DNA from: JAAYUD01 sp036846645
GTDB lineage: Bacteria > Bacteroidota > Bacteroidia > Bacteroidales > Bacteroidaceae
Length of the DNA stretch: 12,876 bases
NCBI GenBank assembly: GCA_036846645.1
Contig: DAIUBN010000079.1
Location: 1 to 12,876 of the forward strand
Reading direction: 5' to 3'
The notes under the pieces were generated by a model that was not told the origin of the DNA, made no database searches, and was given only the letters and a program-made list of their open reading frames with translations. Below, one piece after another: positions 1-6,007 of this stretch; position 1 is the first letter of the stretch; every line of letters begins with the position of its first letter. The position numbers were made by a program, and so were the translations under genes.

Positions 1-1
1 A

Positions 2-466
2 ACCCTATACAATGTGAACAACTTGTCTCTGCAATCTGCCTTCTTGCAAGAAAACTATATCAAGACGATGCACCGCGAGTTTATCCATGTCTTGACACAG
101 AAAATGGCTTACGATAAAGATTTCGACAAAATAAGTGCTGCATCATACGTCACCACCGATTGGTATAAAAAGACAAATGCCCAAGCTCTTTCGGCAGGCT
201 TCATCACTCCATACGCGATGTCGGAAGCCAACGAAGACTTTGCCGAAACAGCCTCCATGTATCTTGTCAGCACTGACGAACAATGGACATCTTATATGAA
301 CACTGCCGGCACAAACGGGGCAGCCATCATCAACGAGAAACTTAAACTCGTAGAAACTTACATGAAAAGTTCATGGTCTGTCGATATCGACCTGCTACGA
401 AGTGCTATATTGCAACGCATCAACGATATCGTGGCGGGAAAAGTAGACTTAACAACATTAAATTAG
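2..466 (+). CDS. Putative zinc-binding metallopeptidase, SusC/SusD-associated lipoprotein type (C-terminal part)
   Basis: The frame is open from the left edge, so only the last 154 residues are visible and the N-terminus lies outside. The segment resembles the end of the Bacteroidota putative zinc metallopeptidases (Peptidase_Mx1 type) that accompany SusC/SusD outer-membrane uptake systems and are normally surface or periplasmic lipoproteins. The zinc-site helix reads MHREFIHVLTQ (bases 68-100); families of this kind have HEFxH here, so the first ligand histidine appears replaced by arginine. Further family-like stretches are GFITPYA and NEDFAETAS, the latter the usual place of the downstream acidic ligand. 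Eight bases separate its stop from the ATG of the DUF4302 gene, so the two are surely cotranscribed. Family assignment is fairly confident; catalytic activity is doubtful because of the motif change. Confidence 0.75.
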   Translation, partial: TLYNVNNLSLQSAFLQENYIKTMHREFIHVLTQKMAYDKDFDKISAASYVTTDWYKKTNAQALSAGFITPYAMSEANEDFAETASMYLVSTDEQWTSYMNTAGTNGAAIINEKLKLVETYMKSSWSVDIDLLRSAILQRINDIVAGKVDLTTLN

Positions 467-474
467 GTACAGCA

Positions 475-1770
475 ATGCGGATATCATTCTTACATATTAT
501 ACTTCTCGGCCTGACACTATCATTCTGTTCGTGCGTCGGCGATGAGAAAAGTCTGTTTGATACTTCAGCAGCAGAACGACTTAATCAGGCGATGACGAAT
601 TATCGAAGTGCACTACAGAATTCTTCGTACGGCTGGGCAATGGACTATTATCCATCCGACGGTTCGAGAGGAGGAAGAGTCTACACTGCCCTATTCGATG
701 CAACTGGTGCAGTGACGATGTGCTCTGAAATGGATATTGCAGCAACAGCAACTACTCCTGCTATCTCGGCAGGCACCGAAGTGCAATCGCTGTATCAAGT
801 GCTCTCCGAACAAAGTGTGATACTGACATTCGACACCTACAATCAGATGTTTCATTATTGGTCTGAGCCCATCGCGACTTGGGATCCCGACGGATATGCC
901 AGCGACTACGAATTTATCTTCCAGCAGATGAGTGAGAAGAAAGATACTATCTCTCTGAAAGGAAGGAAATATGGCAATATCTTGAACATGTACAAACTTA
1001 CCATACCTGCAACGGATTATGTAAAAAAAGCTATCGCTCAAAAGACAATGCTTGCCAATACTCCACGCTACCGAATGACGGTGAAAGGCAAAGACTATTT
1101 GATAAACTTCAATACCGTGACGCGTCAATTCTCGTACATCACAAGTGGCGACAGTACACACAATGCACCTTTTATTTCCACCGCCACAGGCTTCAGGCTC
1201 TACCTTCCTATCACAATAGATGGAATAAGTGCTCAGAGTTTCAACTACGACGAGACAGAAGGCAGTCTATCTAGTACGGACAAACAAATGGTGCTGCCCT
1301 CTCCTTCGGCAATAGAAAGATTTTGCGCTACTAATGGCAAATGGCATTATATCTTCAACTTTACAGATAGTACCGCAGAAATGAGCGGCGCACTATTCGG
1401 TCTACTCAAAGAAGCCAATGCAAAGGACATAGAGACGACGAAAGGCACCATCACCGACTTTTATATCGGCAAGATAAGACTAGGACAACCCACTTCCCTC
1501 GTTTGGAAAAGTAATGATAAAGAACGCCCCTACGAATGTAGCTATCTCACTACACTCCGCATTGTCGATAATGCGAAGCATCTTATATCTATCACTCCCA
1601 CAGAAAAAGGAACCTTCTTCACTACCTACAGTTTTCTACAAACGATTGTCGACTACCTTGCAAAAGCTAGTCCATATACGATAGAATTCGATAACGATAC
1701 GCTCCCCACTAAAGCCCGTCTAGTGAGTGCCGCCAATTCGGAGATTTGGTTTAATCTAAGCTTCTATTAA
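475..1770 (+). CDS. DUF4302 domain lipoprotein
   Basis: A 431-residue protein of unknown molecular function. The ATG at 475 is chosen because it opens a clear lipoprotein signal peptide: hydrophobic residues 5-17, then FCSC with Cys20 the likely lipidated residue. An upstream in-frame start at 373 would lie inside the metallopeptidase gene and spoil the signal. Directly after the lipobox comes the family-like pattern CVGDEKSLFDTSAAERLNQA, then GWAMDYYPSD, typical of DUF4302 proteins. These are Bacteroidota lipoproteins encoded beside SusC/SusD pairs and zinc metallopeptidases, so a surface or periplasmic accessory role in substrate capture is plausible but inferred. It sits at the 3' end of the operon, 8 bases after the preceding gene, and is followed by an AT-rich hairpin at 1780-1803. 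Confidence 0.85.
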   Translation: MRISFLHIILLGLTLSFCSCVGDEKSLFDTSAAERLNQAMTNYRSALQNSSYGWAMDYYPSDGSRGGRVYTALFDATGAVTMCSEMDIAATATTPAISAGTEVQSLYQVLSEQSVILTFDTYNQMFHYWSEPIATWDPDGYASDYEFIFQQMSEKKDTISLKGRKYGNILNMYKLTIPATDYVKKAIAQKTMLANTPRYRMTVKGKDYLINFNTVTRQFSYITSGDSTHNAPFISTATGFRLYLPITIDGISAQSFNYDETEGSLSSTDKQMVLPSPSAIERFCATNGKWHYIFNFTDSTAEMSGALFGLLKEANAKDIETTKGTITDFYIGKIRLGQPTSLVWKSNDKERPYECSYLTTLRIVDNAKHLISITPTEKGTFFTTYSFLQTIVDYLAKASPYTIEFDNDTLPTKARLVSAANSEIWFNLSFY

Positions 1771-1779
1771 TTTAGAAAG

Positions 1780-1803
1780 AATTGTATTTACAATAATACA
1801 ATT
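1780..1803 (+). terminator. AT-rich hairpin after the DUF4302 gene
   Basis: AATTGTATT and AATACAATT form a perfect 9-bp inverted repeat with a 6-base loop, starting 10 bases after the DUF4302 stop codon and followed by a T-rich stretch. It is the natural end of the uptake operon. The stem has only one G-C pair, so it may be a weak terminator or an mRNA 3'-end protecting structure. Confidence 0.5.
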
Positions 1804-1933
1804 TATTCAGAAAAAATCATTCATAGTTTCTGTATGATTAGTGATAACCATCATTAACCTTTTAATCCGTTAAAGACGAATAAGAAAAGTTGAAAAAGAC
1901 GTTTCAAATCAATCGACAATTTCGAATTTAATT

Positions 1934-1941
1934 TATCTTTG
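1934..1941 (+). promoter_or_regulatory. Bacteroidota -7 promoter element before the flavin-reductase-like gene
   Basis: TATCTTTG matches TAnnTTTG exactly. I see no good TTTG at the -33 distance. Transcription would begin near 1946-1950, only about 5-13 bases before the ATGs at 1954 and 1960, so the leader is very short. This also rules out the in-frame TTG at 1939, which lies inside the element. Confidence 0.6.
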
Positions 1942-1959
1942 CCGCTAAAATATATGGAT

Positions 1960-2547
1960 ATGAAAAAGTCAGTAATTAAAACAGTTGCAGTAGCTTTGCT
2001 ACTCGTAGGTGCTTCTTCGGCAATGGCACAAACCGAGAACGGGTTTAAAGAATACAATGTTCAGAAAGATTTTAAAGACAATGCTTTCACTTACTTCACT
2101 ACCGCTCCGATTCTTGCTTCGGGAGATAAAGATGCTAGTAATGCCATGACCATCGGTTGGGGAGCGATGGGCAATATATGGGGTGGAAAACGCCCGACGG
2201 TAACTGTTTATGTGGCCCAGACACGCTATACATTGCAATTTATGGAGAAATACAAATACTTCACAGTAATGCAATTTTCCGACCCGAAGATTATGAGATA
2301 TCTCGGTAGTCACAGCGGTCGTGATGGAGACAAAGCCAAAGCATTGGGATTGCATGTGGCATATACCAAGAACGGAACACCATATTATAAGGAGGCTGAC
2401 AATATCATAGAATGCGAGATTATGTATGGTTCTAAGCTACAAGAATCAGGTTTCCGCAACGACGTTCCAAAGAATATGTATAAAAACTTCCCCGCCGGCA
2501 TTCATTCTATGTACATTGGCGAAGTAGTAGGTGCTTGGAAGAAGTAA
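1960..2547 (+). CDS. Exported flavin reductase-like (FMN-binding split-barrel) protein
   Basis: A 195-residue protein of the flavin-reductase-like family, whose members bind FMN and often reduce it with NAD(P)H. Family features are NAMTIGWG (61-68), TVYVAQTRYT (82-91), GSHSGRDGDK (116-125) and the C-terminal MYIGEVVGAWKK. Unlike the usual cytoplasmic members it has an N-terminal signal peptide: lysines at 2-3, a hydrophobic core at 9-18, and an AMA/Q cleavage site after Ala23, so it should act in the periplasm. The ATG at 1960 gives the cleanest signal peptide; ATG 1954 (two residues more) is equally possible. It has its own promoter and no cotranscribed partner, and its 3' end meets the convergent vWA gene across a pair of hairpins. 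Source of reductant and substrate are unknown. Confidence 0.82.
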   Translation: MKKSVIKTVAVALLLVGASSAMAQTENGFKEYNVQKDFKDNAFTYFTTAPILASGDKDASNAMTIGWGAMGNIWGGKRPTVTVYVAQTRYTLQFMEKYKYFTVMQFSDPKIMRYLGSHSGRDGDKAKALGLHVAYTKNGTPYYKEADNIIECEIMYGSKLQESGFRNDVPKNMYKNFPAGIHSMYIGEVVGAWKK

Positions 2548-2568
2548 GTTTATCATCGTTCAAAACAT

Positions 2569-2607
2569 AAAGCCTCTGGTTTATCTATATTTTTCAAATC
2601 AGGCTTT
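2569..2607 (+). terminator. Intrinsic terminator of the flavin-reductase-like gene
   Basis: AAAGCCT (2569-2575) pairs with AGGCTTT (2601-2607), and GGTTT (2578-2582) pairs with AAATC (2596-2600) with one G-T wobble, leaving a 2-base bulge and a 13-base loop. The stem ends in TTTTGATTT. This is a normal rho-independent layout for rightward transcription, 21 bases after the stop. It overlaps the second hairpin at 2591-2639. Confidence 0.6.
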
Positions 2608-2639
2608 TGATTTAGTAATCAAAAACTCTGATTTGAAAA
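2591..2639. terminator. Long two-part inverted repeat between convergent genes
   Basis: The 12-base arms TTTTCAAATCAG (2591-2602) and CTGATTTGAAAA (2628-2639) are perfect complements. Inside them TTTTGATT (2605-2612) and AATCAAAA (2617-2624) pair around a TAGT loop. Together they give 20 paired bases with one small internal loop, and the structure is the same on both strands. It lies 22 bases beyond the stop of the leftward vWA gene, so it probably ends transcription from both sides. Confidence 0.65.
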
Positions 2640-2661
2640 GTATTCTTTCTGCTAGTTTTCT

Positions 2662-3351
2662 TCAGAAGTGAAAAAGTTTTCTTCTTTTTTTGTCGCTACT
2701 TTTTCCCTCATCGTTAGCTGACTTATCTTTCTTCTCGTCGAAATAAGAGCCCTGTTCAATTGCCTCATCATTGAAAAGGCACTCATTATAATTAATTCTA
2801 GAACAACGCTCTCGTCTGAACATATTCTTGGTTTCTTCTGCATTTTCTGCGAATTGCAAATGGTTGTCAATGCCCATTGTTCCTGCTATCCCTTCTACAT
2901 CAAGATTGTCGGTACCGATAAACGTGAAAGTCCATTTCTGCTGTTTAAATTTGTCAATCAGCGTTTTTATCATCTTCAGGTTGTATTCTTCCGAACAGTT
3001 TTCTTCACCATCGGTGATAATCGTCACCAGTACATTGTCTTCAGTTGTAGTCTGCGCATTGAGTTTCGATATGCCCATGCCTATCGCATCGTAGAGAGGC
3101 GTACCCCCTCCAGGGCAATAATCTTTATTGGACAACTGATGAGCCTTGTCGGCCAATACATTATCGTATATCAGTGTTTTATGAGTGCTATCGAATGTCA
3201 TCAGCGTGACGTGCTGTTCCATCTCGGGATGAAGCTGTTGCAGTTTACAAATCGTCTCTAACGTTTCGTTCATACCTGCCAGTGCCTGTTTCTCTATCAC
3301 ACACATCGAACCACTCTCGTCTACAATAATCAAATTGAATACTCTTTTCAT
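2662..3351 (-). CDS. Cytoplasmic von Willebrand factor A (vWA) domain protein
   Basis: A 229-residue protein that is essentially one vWA domain. Its metal-ion-dependent adhesion site looks intact: DESGS at 11-15, Thr84 in GGGTPLYDA, and Asp114 in ITDGEEN. Such domains bind a divalent metal and mediate protein-protein contacts; TerY-like vWA proteins of this general kind occur in bacterial stress-response gene sets. No signal peptide or membrane segment is present, so it should be cytoplasmic. The last 24 residues form a charged Lys/Ser/Asp tail. The ATG at 3349-3351 is preceded on its own strand by an A-rich leader. It is divergent from the sigma-like/macro fusion gene, 115 bases away, which suggests shared control. 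Its partner is unknown. Confidence 0.85.
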   Translation of the reverse strand: MKRVFNLIIVDESGSMCVIEKQALAGMNETLETICKLQQLHPEMEQHVTLMTFDSTHKTLIYDNVLADKAHQLSNKDYCPGGGTPLYDAIGMGISKLNAQTTTEDNVLVTIITDGEENCSEEYNLKMIKTLIDKFKQQKWTFTFIGTDNLDVEGIAGTMGIDNHLQFAENAEETKNMFRRERCSRINYNECLFNDEAIEQGSYFDEKKDKSANDEGKSSDKKRRKLFHF

Positions 3352-3385
3352 TTTTCTTTAATTTTTAATGTGAAACTTCTATCAT

Positions 3386-3395
3386 TAACCGGTTA
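3386..3395. promoter_or_regulatory. Perfect 10-bp palindrome in the divergent promoter region
   Basis: TAACCGGTTA is a perfect palindrome and the most G/C-rich point of an otherwise A/T-rich 115-base divergent region. It sits downstream of the probable leftward start site, within the vWA leader, and upstream of the rightward promoter. It could be an operator. No regulator is identified. Confidence 0.3.
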
Positions 3396-3451
3396 TATCT
3401 ATTAAAAGAAATAAAGAGCACAAAAATTAAGCAATCATCAAAATATTTTAT

Positions 3452-3459
3452 TTACTTTG
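3452..3459 (+). promoter_or_regulatory. -7-like element for the sigma-like/macro fusion gene
   Basis: TTACTTTG matches TAnnTTTG at five of the six fixed positions. It ends 7 bases before the ATG at 3467, so the transcript would be leaderless or nearly so. No -33 TTTG is visible at the usual distance. Confidence 0.45.
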
Positions 3460-3467
3460 CAAATATA
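3460..3467 (-). promoter_or_regulatory. -7 element for the vWA gene, back to back with the opposite promoter
   Basis: On the minus strand these bases read TATATTTG, an exact TAnnTTTG match. It abuts the rightward element and touches the first base of the opposite start codon. It would give the vWA mRNA a leader of about 100 bases. No -33 TTTG is seen upstream, so this remains a candidate. Confidence 0.4.
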
Positions 3468-4573
3468 TGAGAGTAGGATTGACAGATGAAGAGATTATCA
3501 CTGGCTTGCGAAACCGCGACAGTGAAATAACGAAGACGTATTTCTATGGATACTGCCGCATAGCTTATTATATCTATCAGCAGAAATATGAATTGCAGTT
3601 GAAACCCGAAATGGATTTCTACTCTCTTGCCCACGAATACTATCTGTCTTTAGATAAACACAATTTCAAACAACTCGAAGACCGCAACTCTTCCCTTTCA
3701 CTCCGCACATGGATGATCAACGGGTTCCGTTTCGTGATACTCGACAGACTGAAATCGCTGGAGAAGTCACAGCGCATGGAAAGTTTGGAAGAACGTGTAC
3801 AACAATCCAATCTGCAATTCGACATCGTGGATAATAATTTCAATGAAATTGTGAGGCAAACCATAGAAGAGATCTGTGATTCGTATTATGGAAGAGATTC
3901 GCGAGAGGCAATCATACTCAAAATGATGCTGATAGAAGGTTTTCAAGGCAAAGAGGTCGCTGTTCAGATGGGCATGACGCCCTCGGCAATCACCCAACGT
4001 TATCATAAGATGATGAATACGGTGGTCATTCCCTATTTCAAGCACAACTTCAATACTCCATCGATATTATACGATATCAGAGTGGAAGATGATTATAACT
4101 ACAATGAAGTAGAAGCAGAAACGCCGAGTATTTCCAGGCGTTATTTGGGGCATATATTATTCTCTAGGAATTCAGTAAAAGAATCTCCTAAGCGCATTGC
4201 CCCCGACCATATCACAGAGCTTCAGCCCGACGAAGTTTTTGTCTTCGGTAGCAATCTGATAGGACTTCACGGAGGCGGTGCCGCCCGAATGGCTCGTCTG
4301 TATTTCGGTGCCGTGATGGGACAAGGAGAAGGTCTGCAAGGGCAAAGCTATGCTATTCCTACGATGCAGGGAGGAGTAGAAACGATACGTCCTTACGTTG
4401 ATAAGTTCATCAAATTTGCCAAGGAGAATTCGAAGAAGCAGTTCCTCGTCACTCGCATCGGATGCGGCATTGCTGGCTTCGAAGTTGAAGATATTGCACC
4501 ACTATTTAAAGAGGCGCTAGGGCAAAAGAATATCTATTTGCCAAAAGATTTTGTAGAAAGTTTGCAAGACTAA
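3467..4573 (+). CDS. Sigma-70-like protein fused to a macro-like domain
   Basis: A 368-residue two-part protein. Residues 1-195 look like a divergent sigma-70 family factor: a region-2-like part (about 5-95, with FYSLAHEYYLSLDK and LSLRTWMINGFRFVILDRL) and a region-4-like helix-turn-helix (about 145-187, with GFQGKEVAVQMGMTPSAITQR). A polar linker follows (about 196-245). Residues 250-365 resemble phage-type macro-like domains: VFVFGSNLIGLHGGGAARMA (257-276) and FLVTRIGCGIAGF (326-338) are the expected glycine-rich ligand loops; macro domains bind ADP-ribose or related nucleotides. No membrane segment is present. The ATG at 3467 fits the start of the domain and the promoter immediately before it; the next in-frame Met is residue 49. 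Inferred role: transcription control or DNA binding tuned by an ADP-ribose-like ligand. Whether it acts as a true sigma factor is unknown. Confidence 0.8.
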   Translation: MRVGLTDEEIITGLRNRDSEITKTYFYGYCRIAYYIYQQKYELQLKPEMDFYSLAHEYYLSLDKHNFKQLEDRNSSLSLRTWMINGFRFVILDRLKSLEKSQRMESLEERVQQSNLQFDIVDNNFNEIVRQTIEEICDSYYGRDSREAIILKMMLIEGFQGKEVAVQMGMTPSAITQRYHKMMNTVVIPYFKHNFNTPSILYDIRVEDDYNYNEVEAETPSISRRYLGHILFSRNSVKESPKRIAPDHITELQPDEVFVFGSNLIGLHGGGAARMARLYFGAVMGQGEGLQGQSYAIPTMQGGVETIRPYVDKFIKFAKENSKKQFLVTRIGCGIAGFEVEDIAPLFKEALGQKNIYLPKDFVESLQD

Positions 4574-4580
4574 TAGGGCA

Positions 4581-4622
4581 TTATAGGTCTTACAAGTCTG
4601 ATGAGACTAACAAACCTTATAA
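4581..4622. terminator. Imperfect hairpin between convergent genes
   Basis: TTATAGGT (4581-4588) pairs with ACC-TATAA (4614-4622, one bulged T). Inside it AGTCT (4595-4599) and AGACT (4604-4608) close a GATG loop. It starts 7 bases after the fusion gene stop and 27 bases from the stop of the leftward LolA-like gene. The outer and inner stems are separated by a 6/5 internal loop, so a terminator function is likely but the fold is uncertain. Confidence 0.4.
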
Positions 4623-4648
4623 GGCTGATACAATTTCGCTAAATGAAC

Positions 4649-5293
4649 TTATCCTTCACTCCTTTTATCGAGCATCTCGTATCCTTTGAACTGTTCGTGA
4701 GGAAATACAAAGTTCTGGTCACCAATATTACCACTTCTGAAGCGTGATATCTTCACGGTAGTCCAGAAGAAAGCCACTTTGATGCGCAAGCTGATAGGAT
4801 AGTAAGTTTTACCATCTATGAGTCCTTCGACTTCACGAATACCAAAATACTTTGCATTCTTCAGCTTCATGGTTATCCTAAAGTCTCCCTTCTCGGGCAA
4901 CCAGCTATATTCAAAATCATTCAGATTGTACTTGAACTTAGACAGGTATTTATCTTTCTTATCCGAATCGGCTCTATAAATTTCTACTTTCTTCTTCTTT
5001 CTATCTACCATATATGCCGTCACTCCATCGTTCCACGAAGCATAGCGTTCTTCACTGTATCGCATCTTCTTTCCTTTATATACAATATCGCCGGCAGTTC
5101 TATAAATGCCAATGATATTCACATCATAATGAAGTGTTGAGCCTTGCGCACCAAACACCATCTGATAAGTACGATTGAAGATATTGCGGGCTTGCTGGGC
5201 ATTGGTAACATTCTGCGCTATAGTATCAACACAAAGTGACAAGCAAAAAAAAGTGATCAATGCCGTACATATAACTGAAAATTTCTTTAGCAT
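4649..5293 (-). CDS. LolA-like periplasmic lipoprotein-carrier family protein
   Basis: A 214-residue exported protein. Residues 1-27 form a signal peptide (lysines at 3-4, hydrophobic core 7-20, likely cleavage after the Ala of TIAQ). The mature part has the LolA-like pattern of alternating beta strands, including GDIVYKGKKMRYS, DGVTAYMVDRKKKKVEIY and GLIDGKTYYPISLRIK. LolA-fold proteins carry lipoproteins or other acylated molecules across the periplasm to the outer membrane. Bacteroidota often encode extra LolA-like paralogues, and with no other transport gene beside it this is probably one of those; its cargo is unknown. It has its own promoter (5318-5325) and is followed by a hairpin shared with the convergent fusion gene. 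Confidence 0.65.
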   Translation of the reverse strand: MLKKFSVICTALITFFCLSLCVDTIAQNVTNAQQARNIFNRTYQMVFGAQGSTLHYDVNIIGIYRTAGDIVYKGKKMRYSEERYASWNDGVTAYMVDRKKKKVEIYRADSDKKDKYLSKFKYNLNDFEYSWLPEKGDFRITMKLKNAKYFGIREVEGLIDGKTYYPISLRIKVAFFWTTVKISRFRSGNIGDQNFVFPHEQFKGYEMLDKRSEG

Positions 5294-5317
5294 AACGATT
5301 CATTTCTAATGAGACGG

Positions 5318-5325
5318 CAAAATTA
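5318..5325 (-). promoter_or_regulatory. -7 promoter element for the LolA-like gene
   Basis: The minus strand reads TAATTTTG, an exact TAnnTTTG match, 24 bases before the ATG. A clear -33 TTTG is not present. The 114-base gap 5294-5407 holds this element and no convincing terminator for the upstream HD gene. Confidence 0.55.
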
Positions 5326-5407
5326 GACATTTTTTTCGAGACAATGAGTTATTGACCACCCTAAAATAGAACTAATGGTTTATTTTTATATTCTAAATGT
5401 TATATCA

Positions 5408-5986
5408 TCAAGTATCGAACACTTTATCTATCAACTCTACAAACTCTTTGTAAGCATAAGTATCTCTAAGTTCGTTCAACGCTTCAGCCAGTTCATGATA
5501 TCGCCATCCGTGCATTTTGGGATCTTTCACATGGAAAATATTCCAGAAATCAGGTCCTTGTTGTACCACATCTCGAGCAATGGCACGCATATTCGACAAC
5601 TTATCTCCCATCGTCACAATCTTAGCATCAAGAGATGCTGTTGCCAATCGTTCGAGCGCCTGTTGTTTGCGTTGCACCCAACTTTCTTCTTCACTTACGT
5701 TCTCTATCTCGGCATCGCTCTCTATTTCTACAAGACTGGCAACTCTATCTCCAAACTCTGCTCTTATCTGCTCGACAGTGACATCAGTATCTTCTACAGT
5801 ATCATGCAAGACTGCAGCCGCCAATAACTCCTGGTCGTTGGACATAGTAGCAACAATCGCCATAGCTTCCAAGGGATGAACGATATAAGGGAAGCCTTTA
5901 CCGCGACGTTCAGTATCTGCATGAGCTCTAACCGCAAAAATGATAGCACGGTCCAATAAAGAGGTATCAATATATTTGTTTGCCAT
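5408..5986 (-). CDS. Small HD-domain (p)ppGpp hydrolase-like protein (SpoT/MESH1 type)
   Basis: A 192-residue protein consisting of an HD hydrolase domain without the synthetase or regulatory domains of RelA/SpoT, the layout of MESH1-like small alarmone hydrolases. Visible motifs are AVRAHAD (His22), GFPYIVHPLEAM (32-42), AVLHDTVEDTD (58-68, His61-Asp62) and KIVTMGDKLSNMR (122-134, Asp128). His22, His61, Asp62 and Asp128 would be the metal ligands, so the site looks complete. The family removes the 3' pyrophosphate from ppGpp; some members act on other nucleotides, so the substrate is inferred. It is cytoplasmic. It starts 21 bases after the stop of the glutamate-type symporter gene and has no promoter of its own that I can see, so the two are probably one operon. 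Confidence 0.8.
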   Translation of the reverse strand: MANKYIDTSLLDRAIIFAVRAHADTERRGKGFPYIVHPLEAMAIVATMSNDQELLAAAVLHDTVEDTDVTVEQIRAEFGDRVASLVEIESDAEIENVSEEESWVQRKQQALERLATASLDAKIVTMGDKLSNMRAIARDVVQQGPDFWNIFHVKDPKMHGWRYHELAEALNELRDTYAYKEFVELIDKVFDT

Positions 5987-6007
5987 AGACTGAAGTATAT
6001 TTAATTC

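Noticed and set aside
373..474. Upstream extension of the DUF4302 reading frame
   Set aside because: It lies inside the metallopeptidase gene in another frame and would bury the lipoprotein signal peptide; the ATG at 475 is better.
691..1161. Minus-strand open frame of 156 codons inside the DUF4302 gene
   Set aside because: Cysteine- and histidine-rich composition with no motif, wholly inside a well-supported gene.
1854..1873. TTAAC/GTTAA inverted repeat before the flavin-reductase-like promoter
   Set aside because: Five-base arms 10 bases apart in A/T-rich DNA are expected by chance.
2652..2870. Possible frameshifted C-terminus of the vWA protein in another minus-strand frame
   Set aside because: The in-frame C-terminus reads through smoothly to a charged tail and resembles relatives as I know them; the other frame has no recognisable motif.
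2854..3261. Plus-strand open frame of 135 codons opposite the vWA gene
   Set aside because: It is antisense to a gene with clear domain motifs and shows no motif or start signal of its own.
5326..5407. Terminator for the symporter-HD operon
   Set aside because: Only a 4-bp ACCA/TGGT pairing can be drawn; no stem followed by a T run is visible.
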